From NCBI GenBank assembly GCA_964556225.1, contig CAZKVJ010000001.1, positions 248,001 through 312,000 on the forward strand: 64,000 nt of DNA, read 5' to 3'. Shown here one piece after another: positions 63,686-64,000 of the stretch (positions within the stretch are counted from its first letter, which is position 1; each line of letters begins with the position of its first letter). The notes below the pieces were generated by a model. It was not told where the DNA came from and searched no databases. It was given only the letters and a program-made list of their open reading frames with translations. A program made the translations under genes and the position numbers. The stretch is from CAZKVJ01 sp964556225 (GTDB taxonomy: Bacteria > Actinomycetota > Acidimicrobiia > Acidimicrobiales > Ilumatobacteraceae).

Positions 63686-64000
63686 ATGACGGTCATCGAC
63701 TCACCCAGCCCGTTTCTCAGCGGGCTGCTGGCTCCGGTCACCGACGAGCGGGACGACCGAGACCTCGAGGTGTCGGGTGATCTGCCCCCGGGCCTTCGCG
63801 GGATGTTCGTGCGCAACGGGCCCAACCCCTACTTCGCTCCCCCCGGCCGCTACCACCCCTTCGACGGCGACGGCATGGTCCACGCGCTGTACCTCGGGGA
63901 TGGCCCGATCCGCTACCGGAACCGGTGGGTGCGGTCGCTCGGCCTCGAGGCGGAGCGCCGTCGTGGCCACGCGTGCTACGGCGGCCTTGCCGAGTACCAG
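63686..64000 (+). CDS. Carotenoid oxygenase family protein, 5' part only
   Basis: The first 105 residues are present and the frame is open at the right edge. DLPPGLRGMFVRNGPNPYFA, YHPFDGDGMVHALYLGDG and RYRNRWVRS are the N-terminal landmarks of the carotenoid cleavage dioxygenase/lignostilbene dioxygenase family, non-haem iron enzymes that cleave conjugated double bonds. The iron-ligand histidines would lie further on. ATG 63686 follows AAAGGG. It is divergent from the molybdoenzyme. Confidence 0.9.
   Translation, partial: MTVIDSPSPFLSGLLAPVTDERDDRDLEVSGDLPPGLRGMFVRNGPNPYFAPPGRYHPFDGDGMVHALYLGDGPIRYRNRWVRSLGLEAERRRGHACYGGLAEYQ

Overview
The window is high-GC DNA with strongly G/C-biased third codon positions, frequent GTG/TTG starts and tight 1-8 bp gene overlaps. 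Its gene content points to an actinobacterium, most likely of the Acidimicrobiia type: three LLM-class (F420/flavin) oxidoreductases, a deazaflavin-type nitroreductase, a wax-ester/DGAT acyltransferase and many CoA-dependent catabolic genes. This is inferred from content only. I saw no rRNA, tRNA, CRISPR array, insertion sequence or phage gene.

Region 1 (1-14.2 kb) is amino-acid catabolism. A leucine/glutamate-type dehydrogenase enters from the left and carries an in-frame TAA. Beyond an acyltransferase-3 membrane protein and a universal stress protein lies an eight-gene minus-strand operon (11949 to 2650): omega-aminotransferase, ALDH7-type aldehyde dehydrogenase, then the full oxidative ornithine route known from amino-acid-fermenting clostridia (ord, ortA, ortB, oraS, oraE, orr). 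A fused alpha-beta E1 2-oxoacid dehydrogenase is divergent from it.

Region 2 (14.2-24.4 kb) is a mixed stretch: wax-ester synthase, serine hydrolase, YbjN-like protein, lipoprotein depolymerase/esterase, a cyclic-nucleotide-binding protein, two decayed or mis-sequenced small genes (frameshift and TAG), an alpha/beta hydrolase, bifunctional AdhE and a VOC protein coupled to a tiny upstream gene.

Region 3 (24.6-64 kb) is one large catabolic island that runs off the right edge. It has a TetR regulator, a Liv-type ABC uptake system (fused LivHM permease, apparent ATC start), twin modules of a small unnamed protein with a phytoene-desaturase-like FAD enzyme, LLM oxidoreductases, SDRs, two acyl-CoA ligases, an adjacent acyl-CoA dehydrogenase pair, an old-yellow-enzyme/FAD reductase, a double MaoC hydratase, a tandem CaiB/BaiF CoA-transferase, a molybdopterin oxidoreductase and the start of a carotenoid oxygenase. 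Several families occur twice. AT-rich sites related to TTAG-N5-CTAA lie 40-90 bases upstream of nearly every transcription unit. They suggest that one regulator, perhaps the TetR at 24609-25235, controls the island. The genes fit uptake, oxidation, CoA activation and beta-oxidation of an unidentified hydrophobic, possibly isoprenoid or alicyclic, substrate.
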